NCBI GenBank assembly: GCA_013334575.1
Contig: JAAXXG010000003.1
Coordinates: 76,699-109,432 of the forward strand
Source of the DNA: Candidatus Moraniibacteriota bacterium
Lineage (GTDB): Bacteria > Patescibacteriota > Minisyncoccia > Moranbacterales > UBA1568
DNA: 32,734 nucleotides
Reading direction: 5' to 3'
Position 1 is the first letter of the stretch, and each line of letters starts with the position of its first letter. The notes beneath the pieces are model-generated. The model saw only the letters and a list, made by a program, of their open reading frames with translations. It did not search any database and had not been told where the DNA came from. This document shows positions 17,194-24,893 of this stretch, piece after piece. Made by a program: the position numbers and the translations under genes.

Positions 17194-17223
17194 AGCACCT
17201 GGCCGCATATTGCGTCAGGTGCT
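17194..17223. terminator. Bidirectional terminator between convergent genes
   Basis: AGCACCTG (17194-17201) pairs with CAGGTGCT (17216-17223), with an inner CGCA/TGCG stem. Plus-strand T content follows as GATTTTCG and minus-strand as TTTCGCTTTTC, so it can end both the beta-propeller and cupin transcripts. Confidence 0.75.
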
Positions 17224-17242
17224 GTTCGATTTTCGTCGCGCC

Positions 17243-17545
17243 TCAGAAGTAGAGACTCGCGTAGATGACATCGGAGGTAGGGCATCTGATGGCGAATCCT
17301 GCGACTCCGAGAGCGGGGTCAAACGTAAGGCATGAGCCGGGCTCGATTTTATTTCCGTTGATCACCGCTTCGCCGGTGATGAGGATCAGTACCTCTTTTT
17401 TCGTAACGGAAAATGTGGTGTCGAGCCCTTTCGGGAAAACGCCTACGGTCGCATCTCCCTTTCCTTCGATATAGGCAGACAGGCTTACGGTGCCACTCTC
17501 GTATTCATTCAGGCGGCTATTCCTCGGTCCATTTTGATCGCTCAT
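17243..17545 (-). CDS. Small cupin, PpnP/DUF1255-like (nucleoside phosphorylase family)
   Basis: A 100-aa protein with a textbook ribosome binding site (AAGGAGG about 7 bp before ATG). It is made almost entirely of beta strands: VGVFPKG, FSVTKKEVLILITGEAVING, KIEPGSCLTFDPAL, then FAIRCPTSDVIYASLYF. This order (a 'thG-V-hhPG' strand, an E-V-hhh-(S/T)-G-x-h strand and a 'hxPGxSh' turn) matches the PpnP (YaiE, DUF1255) pyrimidine/purine nucleoside phosphorylase cupin, normally about 94 aa. The family call is moderate. It lies downstream of the RND operon on the same strand but has its own promoter at 17603-17632. Confidence 0.7.
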   Translation of the reverse strand: MSDQNGPRNSRLNEYESGTVSLSAYIEGKGDATVGVFPKGLDTTFSVTKKEVLILITGEAVINGNKIEPGSCLTFDPALGVAGFAIRCPTSDVIYASLYF

Positions 17546-17602
17546 TAGGTCCTCCTTGTGGTTGAAGGTGATTTAAGGTGGCTTTTCTCTTACTGCTTTG
17601 GA

Positions 17603-17632
17603 ATGATAGGGCGTATCGGAACCGGGTGTCAA
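17603..17632 (-). promoter_or_regulatory. Sigma70-type promoter for the cupin gene
   Basis: On the minus strand, TTGACA (17632-17627) and TATCAT (17608-17603) are 18 bp apart, about 58 bp before the start codon. Confidence 0.78.
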
Positions 17633-17641
17633 CCGCGCCGA

Positions 17642-20600
17642 TCAGGACGCGTCGGCAGCTTCGCGCTCCCGGCGCGGCGCGAGCATCCGGTAAAGGAGCG
17701 GGACGATGAAGAGCGTGAGGAAGGACGAGAGCATGAGACCGAAGATGATGACGGACCCGAGCCCCTGCCAGACCTCGTCGGAGAGGGTGATCGGGATGAT
17801 GCCGAGGATGGTGCAGATCGACGTGATGAAGATCGCCTCGAGTCGCGACTTGCCCGCGTCGACGATCGCCTCCTCGAAGGGGATGCCGCTCTTCTCGTTG
17901 AGCTTGATCTTGTCGACGAGGATGATCGCGTTCTTCACGACGATGCCGAAGAGGGCCAGGATGCCGATGAGTCCCGGAAAGGAGAGCGGGACGCGAAGGA
18001 TCGCGAGGCCCGGGAAGACGCCGATCAGGGCCAGAGGGAGCGTGATGAGTACGATGAACGCGCTTCGGAACGAGTTGAACTGGATGACGAGCGTGGCGAG
18101 GATAAGGATGCCGGCGACGACCATCGCGCGAAGGATGGACTGTACCGATTCCGCGTTCTGTTCGTTCTCGCCGCCGTAGGAGACCGTGTAGCCGTCGGGG
18201 AGTCCGCCCGCTTCCGCGAGTCGCCGCTCGAATTCCTTCTGGATCTCCTGAGGGTTCGCGGCGCCTTCGACGTCGGAGGAGACGGTGACGGTCCGCTTCT
18301 GGTCGGTATGTTCGACGGCGTTCACCGATGGGCGCAGTTCGATCTTCGCCATGTCGCGGAGGAAGACCGGCTTCCCCGAGGCGGTGACGATCCGCAGGTT
18401 TTCCACGGCGGTGAGGTCCGGCATTGCTGCCGTGTCGAAGCGCGCGACGATATCCGTTTCCTCTCCGTTCCGGAGGACGGTCGAGACCGTGGTTCCCGAG
18501 ACCGCCATGCGCAGCGTGCTGCCGACCGTCGTCGCGTCGAGTCCGGCGGCGGCGAGCCGGGCGTGATCGAGTGCGAAGGTGAATTCCGCCGGTGCTTCCT
18601 TGAGCGAGATTTCCTCGCCGACGGTTCCGGGAACGTCGGAAAGGATGCCTTTCAGCCGCTCGGCGAGCCGGGAAAGCTCGGAAAGGTCGTCGCCCTCGAT
18701 ATGAGCCTCGAACGCCGCTCCGGCGGGTGGGCCGCTTCGCGGTGCCTCGACGGTGATGTCGGCTTCGTCGATACGGGGAAGTTCCTCGCGGATCTTCGTC
18801 GCGAGGTCGTACGAGGCGATGTCCCGTTCTTCCGCGGGAACGAGCTCGAGACTGATCGTCGCCTCGTGCGAGGCACTGCCGGATCCGACGACCGTCGAGA
18901 AGCTCTCGATTTCCGGATACGTCCTCAGGTGTTTCTCGGCGGATCGGACGATCGCGTCGGTCCGTTCGAGCGTGAGTCCGGACGGGCCGGTGACGGAGAC
19001 GGTGAGCGTTTCCGAATCGGAAGCCGGGAAGAACTCGGATTTCACGATTCCCGTGACGGGCAGGAGCGCGGAGAGGACGAGCAGCGCGACGGCGGTAACG
19101 ACCGTGAGGACGCGTCGTTTCCGGGTCGACAGGACGAAACGGAGCGTTCGTTCATAGACGGGGATGACGGCGTCGAACCGGATGATGCCATGGATGAGAC
19201 GGGAAAGGAATCCGTCGTCTTCCGAGCCCTGGTGCCGCAACTTCCGGCGGATCGCCTCGTCGTCCGTCCGTTCGAGCTCGACCTGCGATTCGTTCCGGAG
19301 CAGGGTTTCCTTCCCGCCGTTTCGCCGCCAGAGGACGAGCGAAAGCGCCGCCGATCCGGCGATCGACGAGGACAGGAAGCCTGCAAGACCGTGAAGCCGG
19401 AGCAGCGAGAAGGCCGCAAGCGCGAGCGCGGAGAGAAGGAGGGTCGCGAAGAAGCCGCGCGTGAGCCGGATGCGTTCGAGTGCCGCCGCGAGCGGGTGGT
19501 TGATAGCCAGAGCGATCGCCAGCGACGAGAGGAGCGTCACCGAGACGGTGATCGGGATGGATTTGATGTATTCGCCCATGATGCCGGTCGAGAGGAGGAG
19601 CGGTAGAAAGGCGAAGGTGGTGGCGAGCGTCGTGGAGAGCAGGACGACCTTGAAGTCGCGGAGTACCAGGAGAACCGCCTCTTCGGGAGTGAACTTCCCG
19701 GTCCGGAGATACTGCTTGGTCGCCGAGACCACCACGATGGCATCGTCGACGAGGAGTCCGAGCGAGAGGAGGAGCGAGAAGAGCGAGAGGAAGTTGAGCG
19801 AGGTACCGGAGAGGAGCATGATCCCGAACGTCGCGAAGAAGACGAGCGGGATCGCGAGTCCCGCGATGACCGCCTCCTTGAGACCGACGATCAGGAAGAG
19901 CGTCGCCATGACGAGACCGAGCGTGATGAGAAAGTCGCGCCGCAGGTGGTCGAAGTCCTCGCGGATGTAGTCGGCATGGTCGAGCATCACCTCGGCGCGT
20001 ACGCCGGAGGGCAGTGTTGCCGCCGCATCACGGACCGTCTGCTGTGCCTGGTCGGAGATATCGATGATCGATCCGCCGGTCTTCTTTACGAGGGAGAGCG
20101 TGACGGCATCGGCCGGCTCGGAGCCGCCGACCGAAAGGCGCGAGAGGCTGGTGCGCTCGATCGCGGTCTCCTCGACCCGGGCGACGTCCGAGAGTCGGAC
20201 GGGTGTCCCGGATGCGGAGGTTCCGATGGGCAGGTCGCGCAGCGCAGCCGCGGTGAAGACGCGTCCGTCGGCACGGACGGGGTAGGAGAACGTGTCTCCG
20301 TCCTGCGATCCGGCCGGTATGGCGACGTTGGCCGCGGCGATCGCGCGGTTCGCCGAGGAGGCGGAGATGCCGAGCGCCGCGAGGCGGGACGGGTCGTACG
20401 CGACCGAGAACTCGCGCGTGTCGCCTCCGGAGACCGAGACCTCGCGGACGCCGGGGATCTTTTCGAGCGTGTCGGCAAGGTCGTCCGCCTCTTCGCGGAG
20501 GACGAAACCGTCGGACGCACCCGAGAGGGCGACCGTGAAGATGGGGCGGTCGTCGAGCGATATCTCGCGGACGACCGGATCCTCGGCGTCCTCGGGAAGG

Positions 20601-21067
20601 TCGTTCTTGACGCTTTCCGCTGCGTCACGGACCCGGCGGATGGCGTCGTCGAGATTTTCCTTCGCGTCGAACTCGATGACGACCGAGGAGACCGAGTTCG
20701 CCGAGGTCGAGGTGAGGTCGGTCACGCCCTTGAGCGCGGCGAGTTCGGTCTCGATCTTCTTGGTGACGAGTTCCTCGACGTCGCCCGGCGAGGCGCCGGG
20801 ATAGGCGGTCGTGACGACCGCGATCGGGATCTTCACTTCGGGTTCCGATTCGCGCGGGAGCGCAAGGAACGCGTAGATGCCCCATGCCGAGAGGATTCCC
20901 ATCATGAGCAGGATGACGCGCGTGTGCGTCACGAAGAAATTAAGGAGGCCCGTGCGGAGCGACGGATCGAAGGAGAGCCGGGAAAGATACCGGGAGTCCG
21001 AAGAGGTTCCGTGTTTCGCGGTATCGTCCGGGAGTGGTCGGTGCGTGTCGTTCATATCCGTGGTCAT
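17642..21067 (-). CDS. RND efflux pump (HAE-type, AcrB-like) with an enlarged central loop
   Basis: A 1141-aa inner-membrane proton-driven exporter, longer than the usual ~1020-1050. It has an N-terminal cytoplasmic extension of ~40 residues, then TM1, the first porter half (RESEPEVKIPIAVVTTAYPG) and TM4 with the proton-relay pair Asp441-Asp442 in LLVDDAIVVV. The second half ends with LATLVIQFNSFRSAFIVL and GIVVKNAIILVDK. The central loop between TM6 and TM7 carries about 110 residues that include two extra hydrophobic segments (~537-557 and ~562-578) and a charged stretch. The start overlaps the adaptor stop by 4 bp (ATGA), so the two are translationally coupled. No TolC-type gene is present. 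Confidence 0.93.
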   Translation of the reverse strand: MTTDMNDTHRPLPDDTAKHGTSSDSRYLSRLSFDPSLRTGLLNFFVTHTRVILLMMGILSAWGIYAFLALPRESEPEVKIPIAVVTTAYPGASPGDVEELVTKKIETELAALKGVTDLTSTSANSVSSVVIEFDAKENLDDAIRRVRDAAESVKNDLPEDAEDPVVREISLDDRPIFTVALSGASDGFVLREEADDLADTLEKIPGVREVSVSGGDTREFSVAYDPSRLAALGISASSANRAIAAANVAIPAGSQDGDTFSYPVRADGRVFTAAALRDLPIGTSASGTPVRLSDVARVEETAIERTSLSRLSVGGSEPADAVTLSLVKKTGGSIIDISDQAQQTVRDAAATLPSGVRAEVMLDHADYIREDFDHLRRDFLITLGLVMATLFLIVGLKEAVIAGLAIPLVFFATFGIMLLSGTSLNFLSLFSLLLSLGLLVDDAIVVVSATKQYLRTGKFTPEEAVLLVLRDFKVVLLSTTLATTFAFLPLLLSTGIMGEYIKSIPITVSVTLLSSLAIALAINHPLAAALERIRLTRGFFATLLLSALALAAFSLLRLHGLAGFLSSSIAGSAALSLVLWRRNGGKETLLRNESQVELERTDDEAIRRKLRHQGSEDDGFLSRLIHGIIRFDAVIPVYERTLRFVLSTRKRRVLTVVTAVALLVLSALLPVTGIVKSEFFPASDSETLTVSVTGPSGLTLERTDAIVRSAEKHLRTYPEIESFSTVVGSGSASHEATISLELVPAEERDIASYDLATKIREELPRIDEADITVEAPRSGPPAGAAFEAHIEGDDLSELSRLAERLKGILSDVPGTVGEEISLKEAPAEFTFALDHARLAAAGLDATTVGSTLRMAVSGTTVSTVLRNGEETDIVARFDTAAMPDLTAVENLRIVTASGKPVFLRDMAKIELRPSVNAVEHTDQKRTVTVSSDVEGAANPQEIQKEFERRLAEAGGLPDGYTVSYGGENEQNAESVQSILRAMVVAGILILATLVIQFNSFRSAFIVLITLPLALIGVFPGLAILRVPLSFPGLIGILALFGIVVKNAIILVDKIKLNEKSGIPFEEAIVDAGKSRLEAIFITSICTILGIIPITLSDEVWQGLGSVIIFGLMLSSFLTLFIVPLLYRMLAPRREREAADAS

Positions 21068-22170
21068 TCGGCGATTTCCACCCGGTCGCCGTCCTGGATG
21101 CGTTTGGCGTTTCCGACGACGATCCGCGCGTCGTCTCCGAGATCGGCGGACACCTCGGCAGTCTCTCCCTCGATGCGGACGATGCGCGCCGTCGCTGCCG
21201 AGACGGTTCCGTCATGTTCCGTAAGGAGCGATGTTCCGGTCTGCCCGATCGCGAGCGCCGACAGCGGAACGAAGAACGTTCCCGTGGCCGATGGGCGGAG
21301 CGGGGCGGAGATGCGGACGGTGACCGGGATGCCCGGGGACAGCGGGGCGTTTCCGCTGACGATGGCTTCCGCGAGGAAGCGTCCGCTTCCCGGGTCGGCG
21401 GTCGTCGAGACGCTCCTGAGAGTTCCGGAAAGCGGGGTGCGGTCGTCGGGGGTGCGTTCGATCGAGACGGCGGTACCGACCGGAAGGAGTGCACGCTCGG
21501 TATCGCTCACGAAAAACCGGACGGTCCGTTCCCGTCGGCCGCTGTCGATAACGAAGAGCGTCTGTCCGGTCGTGACCGTATCGCCTGATGCGACGGATGC
21601 TTCGGTCACGGTTCCGGCGATCGGACTCTTCGTGACGTGCCGGTCGAGCAGTGCGGCAAGCGAGGCCTTGGCGGTATCGAGATTCTTTCGGGCGAGGTCC
21701 TTGTCGAGCTCCGAGGCGTGGGAGTCGGTATTGCCGTCCACCCGCTTCAGTTCGCGGTAGGAGAGCTCGGCACGTTCGACGGCCAGTTCCGCCTCGCGGA
21801 CATCCGCGCTTCGGAATCCGGAAGCCGACGAGATGCTCCCCGCGGGATCGTCGATGCGCGCGAGAACGGTTCCGGTGCCGACCTTCGCGCCGAGACGGAT
21901 ACCGGAAGAGACGACCGTACCCGGGACGCCCGCGGAAACGGTCGCGACACCGTCCTGGGAGACGGTGCCCGGAAAGGAAAGCCCGACGGACGTATCGCGG
22001 AGTTCCGCGACGGGACGCACGGTGACGCGGATAGCGTTCGGTTCCTTCGGGCCGGTCTCGGTCTGGGAGGGCTTGCGCAGATACGCGAACGCTCCGGAGA
22101 GGGCGACGACGATTACGATGCCGATGATGAGGGGTTTTCTGGATTTCATAGGGGAAGAATGATGAGTCAT
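21064..22170 (-). CDS. RND periplasmic/extracellular adaptor (membrane-fusion protein)
   Basis: A 368-aa HlyD/AcrA-type adaptor with a membrane anchor at residues ~13-30 (PLIIGIVIVVALSGAFAYL), no lipobox, a barrel-sandwich first half (VATVSAGVPGTVVSSGIRLG), a short coiled-coil hairpin (ELAVERAELSYRELKRV...LDKDLARKNLDTAKASLAA) and its second half (KSPIAGTVTEASVASGD). A beta-barrel (FFVSDTERALLPVGTAVSI) and membrane-proximal domain complete it. The short hairpin fits an adaptor that may not reach a TolC channel. ATG at 22170 is used; ATG at 22149 just before KSRKPLI is an alternative. The pump gene overlaps its stop codon. Confidence 0.9.
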   Translation of the reverse strand: MTHHSSPMKSRKPLIIGIVIVVALSGAFAYLRKPSQTETGPKEPNAIRVTVRPVAELRDTSVGLSFPGTVSQDGVATVSAGVPGTVVSSGIRLGAKVGTGTVLARIDDPAGSISSASGFRSADVREAELAVERAELSYRELKRVDGNTDSHASELDKDLARKNLDTAKASLAALLDRHVTKSPIAGTVTEASVASGDTVTTGQTLFVIDSGRRERTVRFFVSDTERALLPVGTAVSIERTPDDRTPLSGTLRSVSTTADPGSGRFLAEAIVSGNAPLSPGIPVTVRISAPLRPSATGTFFVPLSALAIGQTGTSLLTEHDGTVSAATARIVRIEGETAEVSADLGDDARIVVGNAKRIQDGDRVEIAE

Positions 22171-22200
22171 GAATGAGGAATCGTGAATTCGGGAAGGGGG

Positions 22201-22740
22201 TTAACCGGTCGGTTTCGATTTTCGTCTCGACGGCCGCTCCGATCTTTCTCCGCATCCGTGGCAATTGCCAGTCTCAGCTTGATCGAGGAGGAGGAGTAGT
22301 TTCCGGAAGAATGCCCGGTGTGCCGCGAGTTCCCGTTCCGAGAACAGTCCGGACAGGCGGAGTCCCGCGTCGCGGGCGAGCCGTTCGGTTTCCCGGAGCT
22401 TCCGTCTTCCTGCGGGCGTGATCCGAAAAGGGGCGACCCGTCGGTCGGTTCCGGACGGGGCCGGTATCCGTCGTACGAACCCCTTACGAGCGAGCATACC
22501 GAGGCGTTGGCTCAGGTTCGACTTCGTGCCGCCGAGCGTCTCGAGGATCCGCGTCGACGGAGTCGGTCCGGCGTGGTCGAGGAGCGCGAGAATTCGGAAG
22601 GCGGTCAGGGAGAGTCCGGACGGTTCGAAGATATGCCGGTCGGAAAGCCGTTCGAAACTTGCGGCGGCGTGAAGAATCGGCGGAACGATGTCGTCCGTCG
22701 GGAACCCCTCCGTCGTGTCGTTTCCGAATGCTCTTCCCAT
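22201..22740 (-). CDS. MarR-family transcriptional regulator of the efflux operon
   Basis: A 179-aa winged-helix repressor. The N-terminal dimer helix leads to LTAFRILALLDHAGPTPSTR, the recognition helix region LGGTKSNLSQRLGMLARKG and the wing VRRIPAPSGTDRRVAPFRIT, the standard MarR layout with the Asp-Arg-Arg wing motif. The C-terminal helix runs to a Cys/Arg-rich tail (GNCHGCGERSERPSRRKS), longer than in most MarR proteins. It is first in the operon, 30 bp before the adaptor. An 18-bp palindrome lies over its own -10 box, so autorepression relieved by a pump substrate is the natural model. Confidence 0.9.
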   Translation of the reverse strand: MGRAFGNDTTEGFPTDDIVPPILHAAASFERLSDRHIFEPSGLSLTAFRILALLDHAGPTPSTRILETLGGTKSNLSQRLGMLARKGFVRRIPAPSGTDRRVAPFRITPAGRRKLRETERLARDAGLRLSGLFSERELAAHRAFFRKLLLLLDQAETGNCHGCGERSERPSRRKSKPTG

Positions 22741-22747
22741 TTCCTTT

Positions 22748-22776
22748 TAGTTTATCAGTAAACTATTCGCTGTCAA
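22748..22776 (-). promoter_or_regulatory. MarR operon promoter with overlapping palindromic operator
   Basis: On the minus strand TTGACA (22776-22771) and TAAACT (22754-22749) are 16 bp apart. A perfect palindrome TAGTTTA-TCAG-TAAACTA (22748-22765) covers the -10. Only 8 nt separate the -10 from the ATG at 22740, so the mRNA would be leaderless or nearly so. Confidence 0.78.
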
Positions 22777-22858
22777 GCGGTAGGGAGGTGGAGTGTCTTG
22801 GTTGGCGGATTACTCGGGGTTTTTTGTGGCTTTCTTTCGGAAAAAACCTGATGAACAG

Positions 22859-22887
22859 TTGACGAAAAGCTTTTTTTGTACTATAAT
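22859..22887 (+). promoter_or_regulatory. Strong promoter of the first secreted paralogue
   Basis: TTGACG (22859-22864), a 17-bp spacer with seven T, and a consensus TATAAT (22882-22887). The spacer AAAAGC-T7-GTAC parallels that of the second paralogue. Confidence 0.9.
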
Positions 22888-22893
22888 GGAAAG

Positions 22894-23010
22894 TCCGTGA
22901 AGGAAGCGGTCTTGCAGGATCGGATGCTTCCCAGCACGGGCTTAACAATATCTTTTCCAACATCACTTCGTCGGGCCGGTGCGGCCGAAGGGGTACAACG
23001 GTATGTCATC
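22894..23010 (+). promoter_or_regulatory. Conserved structured 5' leader, copy 1
   Basis: About 117 nt between the predicted transcript start and the ATG at 23011. GGAAGC (22902-22907), part of a purine-rich Shine-Dalgarno-like tract, pairs with GCTTCC (22926-22931). A linear conserved block CTTAACAAT...CTTTTC..AACA (22941-22963) follows, then a GC-rich hairpin whose arms are TCGG (22971-22974) and CCGA (to 22988). The second paralogue has the same blocks in the same order. The frame read through the block differs between the copies, so conservation is at RNA or DNA level. It does not match a riboswitch class I recognise. Confidence 0.6.
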
Positions 23011-23745
23011 ATGAAAAGGAGTCTGTATTCTCTGGCCGCGGTAGCCGCATTCATCGTCGTGAGTCTTCTGAGTATCGTTCCGGCATTCGCCGCCACGGTT
23101 ACCGGCCGACTCGATCTCGGCGCGAAGAACATGTATTCCTCCGATTCGATCGGGGACGTGTTCTATCGCGATCACCTGATTCCTCAGGGGTCGTTGACGG
23201 TTACGCACGAGCCGTCCGGCGTATACGTCCAACTCTGGACGTCAATGTCGCTTGACCGCGGGCGGAACTTCGGGAAGGAAACCGACTTCACTGTCGGAAT
23301 CACCCGTAAGGTAGGCGGCTTCGTCTTCGGCGGCGGGTACTCGTACTGGGCGCTTGTCGGAGTCGATCTTCACGACCTGTTCGCGAGCGTCGACTTCCCA
23401 AGCGTGCTCGGCGCGACTCCGTACCTCTGTGTCGACCAGGCTCTTCCTACCGACGCGGATGTGCTCGAGGGAGGCGTCCTGTACAAGGCCGGTCTCAAGG
23501 GGACGGTCGATGTCGCGGGGCAGCCCTTCGCGCTCGATGCGCATCTCGGCGGCCATGACGGAGCGTTCGGGAAAAATCCGGCGCATCCCGCTATCGGCAA
23601 GGTGGGCGTCTCGACTACGATCGGAGTGATCGGCAATCTCTCGGTAACGCCGTCGGTTGCCTACCAGTTTCCGATCAGCGGTGACTGTGGCAACGAGGTG
23701 TTCTATGGGGCGAATCTCTCGTTCCCATTTGACATCGTGAAGTAA
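23011..23745 (+). CDS. Secreted, probably beta-barrel-like protein, paralogue 1
   Basis: A 244-aa protein with a clear Sec signal peptide (MKRSLYSLAAVAAFIVVSLL... cut after PAFA). The mature part is an alternation of short amphipathic strands, Gly- and aromatic-rich (GGFVFGGGYSYWALVGVDLH), ending in hydrophobic residues and K, as in small outer-membrane beta-barrels of the TorF/porin type. A conserved centre shared with the next gene reads DLHDLFASVDFP, GGVLYKAG, VAGQPF, GGHDGAFG. The start at 23011 is chosen for the signal peptide and because the frame upstream runs through the promoter. No Shine-Dalgarno sequence is present near the ATG. The function is unknown. Confidence 0.82.
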   Translation: MKRSLYSLAAVAAFIVVSLLSIVPAFAATVTGRLDLGAKNMYSSDSIGDVFYRDHLIPQGSLTVTHEPSGVYVQLWTSMSLDRGRNFGKETDFTVGITRKVGGFVFGGGYSYWALVGVDLHDLFASVDFPSVLGATPYLCVDQALPTDADVLEGGVLYKAGLKGTVDVAGQPFALDAHLGGHDGAFGKNPAHPAIGKVGVSTTIGVIGNLSVTPSVAYQFPISGDCGNEVFYGANLSFPFDIVK

Positions 23746-23775
23746 AAAAGTCCGTCAAACGACGGCAGGAGAAAG

Positions 23776-23812
23776 GCAGGTGTGTCGCAACGACCCCTGC
23801 TTTTTTCGTTTC
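23776..23812 (+). terminator. Intrinsic terminator of paralogue 1 (identical to that of paralogue 2)
   Basis: GCAGG...CCTGC outer stem with an inner GTCG-CAA-CGAC, then six T. All 37 nt are repeated exactly at 24785-24821. Confidence 0.85.
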
Positions 23813-23879
23813 TATCATCTGTCGAATCATGGTCTCGTTGTCATTCCCCCCGTCTTCTTTTCTCGTAATATGGTGGAAG

Positions 23880-23908
23880 TTGACAAAAATAGTTTTTTGT
23901 ATTAAAAT
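23880..23908 (+). promoter_or_regulatory. Strong promoter of the second secreted paralogue
   Basis: TTGACA (23880-23885), a 17-bp spacer with six T, and TAAAAT (23903-23908). It is similar in spacer sequence to the promoter at 22859. Confidence 0.9.
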
Positions 23909-23913
23909 AGATT

Positions 23914-24027
23914 GTCGGTAAAGGAGGCGCTTCTACCTGGTTTGAGGCCTTCCTGACAGGAAGTCTTAACAATCTTTTCAACACTTCGTCGGGCTGGTGC
24001 TGGCCGATGAGCAACCATTGTCAAATC
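23914..24027 (+). promoter_or_regulatory. Conserved structured 5' leader, copy 2
   Basis: Equivalent of the leader at 22894. GGAGGC (23923-23928) pairs with GCCTTC (23947-23952). Compared with copy 1, one A-T pair has become G-C by change on both sides, and one G-C has become G-U. The linear block CTTAACAAT..CTTTTC.AACA (23965-23983) and the final hairpin with TCGG/CCGA arms (23989-24007) follow. No start codon lies at a usable distance after the AAGGAGG tract, so that tract may serve regulation rather than initiation. Confidence 0.6.
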
Positions 24028-24753
24028 ATGAGAAAAGCCATCGTGTTTCTGGTAGCGGTGTTTTTCACCGCTTTCTCCGCTGTCAATGTGTGGGCGGAAG
24101 GGGTGTCTATCCGTTCGGAGATCGGCGTATATAGCGGGTATGCTTCGAGTTCAACCGGGAAGATGAAATACGATGGGTGGTTGCCTCAGCAGCAGCTGTC
24201 TGTCGTTTACGAGGTCGGCGACTGGAAGTTCCGTGGGAAACTGTGGAACTCAGCGTCGCTCAACGGGGTATCAGACAAGGGTGACGAGACGGACTATGGG
24301 TTCGACATTACAAAAAAAGTCGGTGACTTTTCGGCTAATGTCGGCTATGTCTACCTCGATATGACCGGTCCCGATCTGCATGATCTGTTTGTTGTCGTAG
24401 ATTTTCCGAAGGTGGCCGGGGTCGTGACGCCGTTTGTCATGATAGAAGACGTGCTGTCTGCGCAGCCGAAAGTGATGGAAGGCGGCGTCCTCTACAAAGT
24501 CGGTGCAAAGGCCGTCGCATCGGTTGCTGGACAACCGTTCAATCTGAAGGGCTACTTCGGAGGTCACGACGGAGCGTTTGGGAGCGAACCGGAGCATCCG
24601 AGCATCTTTCGTGTCGATGTCGGCACGACGGTGAAGGTGGGCGACGGCCTGACACTGACTCCGGAAGTCCGGCGGCAGTGGACGTTGAATGGTCTTAATC
24701 GGGATAAGACGTTCTATTGCTTCAACATTGGCTATGTTCTGCCTATCAAGTAG
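24028..24753 (+). CDS. Secreted, probably beta-barrel-like protein, paralogue 2
   Basis: A 241-aa homologue of the preceding gene. Signal peptide MRKAIVFLVAVFFTAFSAV with a likely cut after VWA. Shared blocks include LPQQQLSVVYE against LIPQGSLTVTHE, ETDYGFDITKKVGDF against ETDFTVGITRKVGGF, DLHDLFVVVDFP, GGVLYKVGAK, VAGQPFNL and GGHDGAFGSEPEHPSI. The mature chain is again strand-rich and ends in LPIK. Codon use is less GC-biased than in paralogue 1, so the duplication is old or the genes have different histories. An in-frame ATG at 24007 lies inside the conserved leader hairpin and is less likely to be the start. Confidence 0.82.
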   Translation: MRKAIVFLVAVFFTAFSAVNVWAEGVSIRSEIGVYSGYASSSTGKMKYDGWLPQQQLSVVYEVGDWKFRGKLWNSASLNGVSDKGDETDYGFDITKKVGDFSANVGYVYLDMTGPDLHDLFVVVDFPKVAGVVTPFVMIEDVLSAQPKVMEGGVLYKVGAKAVASVAGQPFNLKGYFGGHDGAFGSEPEHPSIFRVDVGTTVKVGDGLTLTPEVRRQWTLNGLNRDKTFYCFNIGYVLPIK

Positions 24754-24784
24754 GCAGGTTGGTTCATCGAGTGAAATGAAAGAA

Positions 24785-24821
24785 GCAGGTGTGTCGCAAC
24801 GACCCCTGCTTTTTTCGTTTC
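24785..24821 (+). terminator. Intrinsic terminator of paralogue 2
   Basis: The same 37-nt sequence as at 23776-23812, with T run at 24810-24815. Confidence 0.85.
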
Positions 24822-24832
24822 CGCGGTCGGTG

Positions 24833-24838
24833 TATACT
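24833..24838 (+). promoter_or_regulatory. -10-like TATACT
   Basis: TATACT preceded by TG, immediately after the paralogue 2 terminator and 56 bp before the ATG of the small basic ORF. There is no clear -35. Confidence 0.4.
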
Positions 24839-24893
24839 TTCCGTGCCCGGGTGTTTGATGTGTCGGGTGACGATGAAAACGACGGAGGGGAAC

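Noticed and set aside
17558-19606. A 682-codon open frame on the plus strand opposite the RND pump gene
   Set aside because: Its composition is almost all Asp, Glu, Arg and Gly, as expected of the complement of a GC-rich gene; the minus-strand frame has full RND motifs.
19946-21760. A 604-codon plus-strand frame opposite the pump and adaptor
   Set aside because: It spans the boundary of two real minus-strand genes and has shadow composition.
22888-22905. GGAAAGTCCGTGAAG resembling the RNase P RNA GAGGAAAGTCCG motif
   Set aside because: Only one short motif matches, the second leader copy lacks it, and the rest of RNase P RNA is absent.
22876-23010. N-terminal extension of the first secreted paralogue
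   Set aside because: The extension starts inside the promoter, and its leader sequence is read in a different frame from the homologous leader of the second paralogue; the signal peptide begins at 23011.
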